Below, in pieces: positions 5,223 to 5,685 of a stretch of 5,685 nucleotides of DNA. A program made the translations under genes and the position numbers. The DNA is from Planctomycetota bacterium (lineage in GTDB: Bacteria; Planctomycetota; Phycisphaerae; WQYP01). The notes below the pieces were generated by a model, which worked only from the letters and a program-made list of their open reading frames with translations, searched no databases and had not been told where the DNA came from. The DNA lies in assembly GCA_021805585.1 (NCBI GenBank), contig JAJZEY010000141.1:1-5685 (forward strand). The letters run 5' to 3'. Every line of letters starts with the position of its first letter. Position 1 is the stretch's first letter.

Positions 5223-5251
5223 AGAATAAATATGTGCCGTACGCGACACAA
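5223..5251 (-). promoter_or_regulatory. Candidate promoter of the coiled-coil gene
   Basis: On the - strand TTGTGT (5246-5251) and TATTCT (5223-5228) have an ideal 17-bp spacer. Three and four of six consensus positions match, so it is weak. Transcription would start near 5216, leaving a short leader that keeps the GGGAGG ribosome site but excludes the upstream in-frame ATG at 5261, which agrees with the TTG start. Confidence 0.35.
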
Positions 5252-5278
5252 TACACAACACGTCGGAAAAATGTGTGG

Positions 5279-5294
5279 CCGGGAAATTTCCCGG
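5279..5294. promoter_or_regulatory. Perfect 16-bp palindrome upstream of the coiled-coil gene
   Basis: CCGGGAAATTTCCCGG is a perfect 16-bp palindrome centred about 85 bp before the TTG start and about 28 bp upstream of the proposed -35 box. It closely resembles the 17-bp palindrome at 4236-4252 before the small membrane gene. Two such similar palindromes within 1.1 kb, each before a gene of the same cassette, suggest sites for one dimeric regulator. A hairpin in a longer transcript is the alternative. Confidence 0.5.
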
Positions 5295-5501
5295 TCGCGG
5301 TCAGGACGGTTGCTGGATACAAAACGCTTCCATTCCCGTAACCACCGCCAGTTTCTCAAACTCCCAAACCATCCGGAACTATACCGGACTGATGCCGAAT
5401 CATTCCATCCGCTCCGACCCGCGCCCGGCGGCAATCCACCGCGCGGCCATCGGAATCATAAACCAGCTTGCCCCGATGAGCAAATGACCGCAAAACGCTG
5501 G

Positions 5502-5531
5502 TTCACATTCACATTCGCATTCACGTTCACG
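5502..5531. repeat. Hexamer tandem repeat, five copies
   Basis: TTCACA, TTCACA, TTCGCA, TTCACG and TTCACG run head to tail over 30 bp. The copies vary only at the fourth and sixth bases. It looks like a short slippage-prone microsatellite in non-coding DNA. A length-variable spacer affecting nearby promoters is possible. Confidence 0.75.
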
Positions 5532-5585
5532 CCGAACGCGTGGCCGATGCACCGTTCTGCCCTTACCCATCCCTTAACCTGAAAG

Positions 5586-5613
5586 AGTTTAATGCCGCCA
5601 TTCACACTGTCAA
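5586..5613 (-). promoter_or_regulatory. Possible distal - strand promoter
   Basis: A perfect -35 hexamer TTGACA (- strand, 5608-5613) is followed after 16 bp by TAAACT (5586-5591, four of six consensus positions). It points toward the coiled-coil gene, about 380 bp away. A transcript from here would include the hexamer repeat and the palindrome at 5279-5294 in its leader. Weak evidence. Confidence 0.25.
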
Positions 5614-5685
5614 GGATAACGTATAAATCCTGAAATTGGGGGTTGCCCGTTTTTATCGGGAAAGCTGCTCTTTTATCCTATCCTT

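Larger units (their letters stand above)
5295..5685. other. Right-edge region with no supported gene
   Basis: About 390 bp upstream of the coiled-coil gene. The long + strand frame that enters from the left (4527-5582) is antisense to the coiled-coil gene and becomes low-complexity here, so it is rejected. A CCCG/CGGG hairpin lies at 5648-5662 and a TATAAA element at 5622-5627 on the + strand. The latter has a TTCACA box 15 bp upstream, a short spacing, and could drive a gene beyond the right edge. Confidence 0.5.

Noticed and set aside
5202..5261. ATG at 5261 as the start of the coiled-coil gene
   Set aside because: There is no ribosome site before it, the added 20 residues are not signal-like, and GGGAGG sits exactly before the TTG at 5201.
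4527..5582. 351-codon open frame on the + strand
   Set aside because: It lies almost wholly antisense to the coiled-coil gene, whose Ala-, Gln- and Leu-rich codons leave the other strand open. The product has no motif, is full of Arg, Gln and Gly, and ends in low-complexity repeats from the hexamer array.

Overview
The window looks like chromosomal DNA of moderate-to-high GC from a free-living Gram-negative-type bacterium. The style of the proteins suggests a planctomycete, perhaps class Phycisphaerae: a MreB and MreC pair without mreD, a LipA of the 'TSVNRDEL' type, and a coiled-coil membrane protein with a short beta-rich tail. That placement is inference from remembered family patterns; no search was run. 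The clear part of the window is housekeeping: lipoyl synthase on the + strand, then mreC and mreB on the - strand. The less described part is the right-hand half.

Layout. Positions 1-418 are upstream of lipA and hold no gene I can defend. They do hold three 12-bp direct repeats (246-281), a good -10 box (319-324) and a structured leader. lipA occupies 419-1339 and faces mreC (2297-1440, - strand) across a 100-bp convergent gap. mreB (3492-2440, - strand, GTG start) lies upstream of mreC, with a strong hairpin between them. Positions 3493-4084 are about 590 bp of non-coding DNA. They contain candidate mreB promoters, a terminator-like leader hairpin, an 11-bp long-range inverted repeat and an approximately 17-bp tandem repeat. 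A very small gene (4228-4085, - strand, 47 codons) encodes a single-pass membrane peptide. Just upstream, in the same direction, is a 291-codon gene (5201-4326, TTG start). It encodes a membrane-anchored coiled-coil protein with a beta-rich C-terminal domain. Positions 5295-5685 show no gene, only a hexamer repeat and weak promoter-like elements.

How the parts fit. MreB filaments and MreC organise side-wall growth at the inner membrane. The coiled-coil protein has the same overall plan as MreC (N-terminal membrane segment, coiled coil, beta-rich end) and sits beside mreBC with the 47-residue membrane peptide. A link to the cell envelope is therefore a reasonable guess but is unproven. lipA appears to be an independent transcription unit for lipoate synthesis.

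Most interesting non-coding signal. The 97-nt gap between the coiled-coil gene and the small membrane gene contains two mutually exclusive hairpins that share one arm. One of them covers the Shine-Dalgarno sequence of the small gene. A near-identical palindrome lies upstream of the coiled-coil gene, so the pair may share an operator, an RNA switch, or both.
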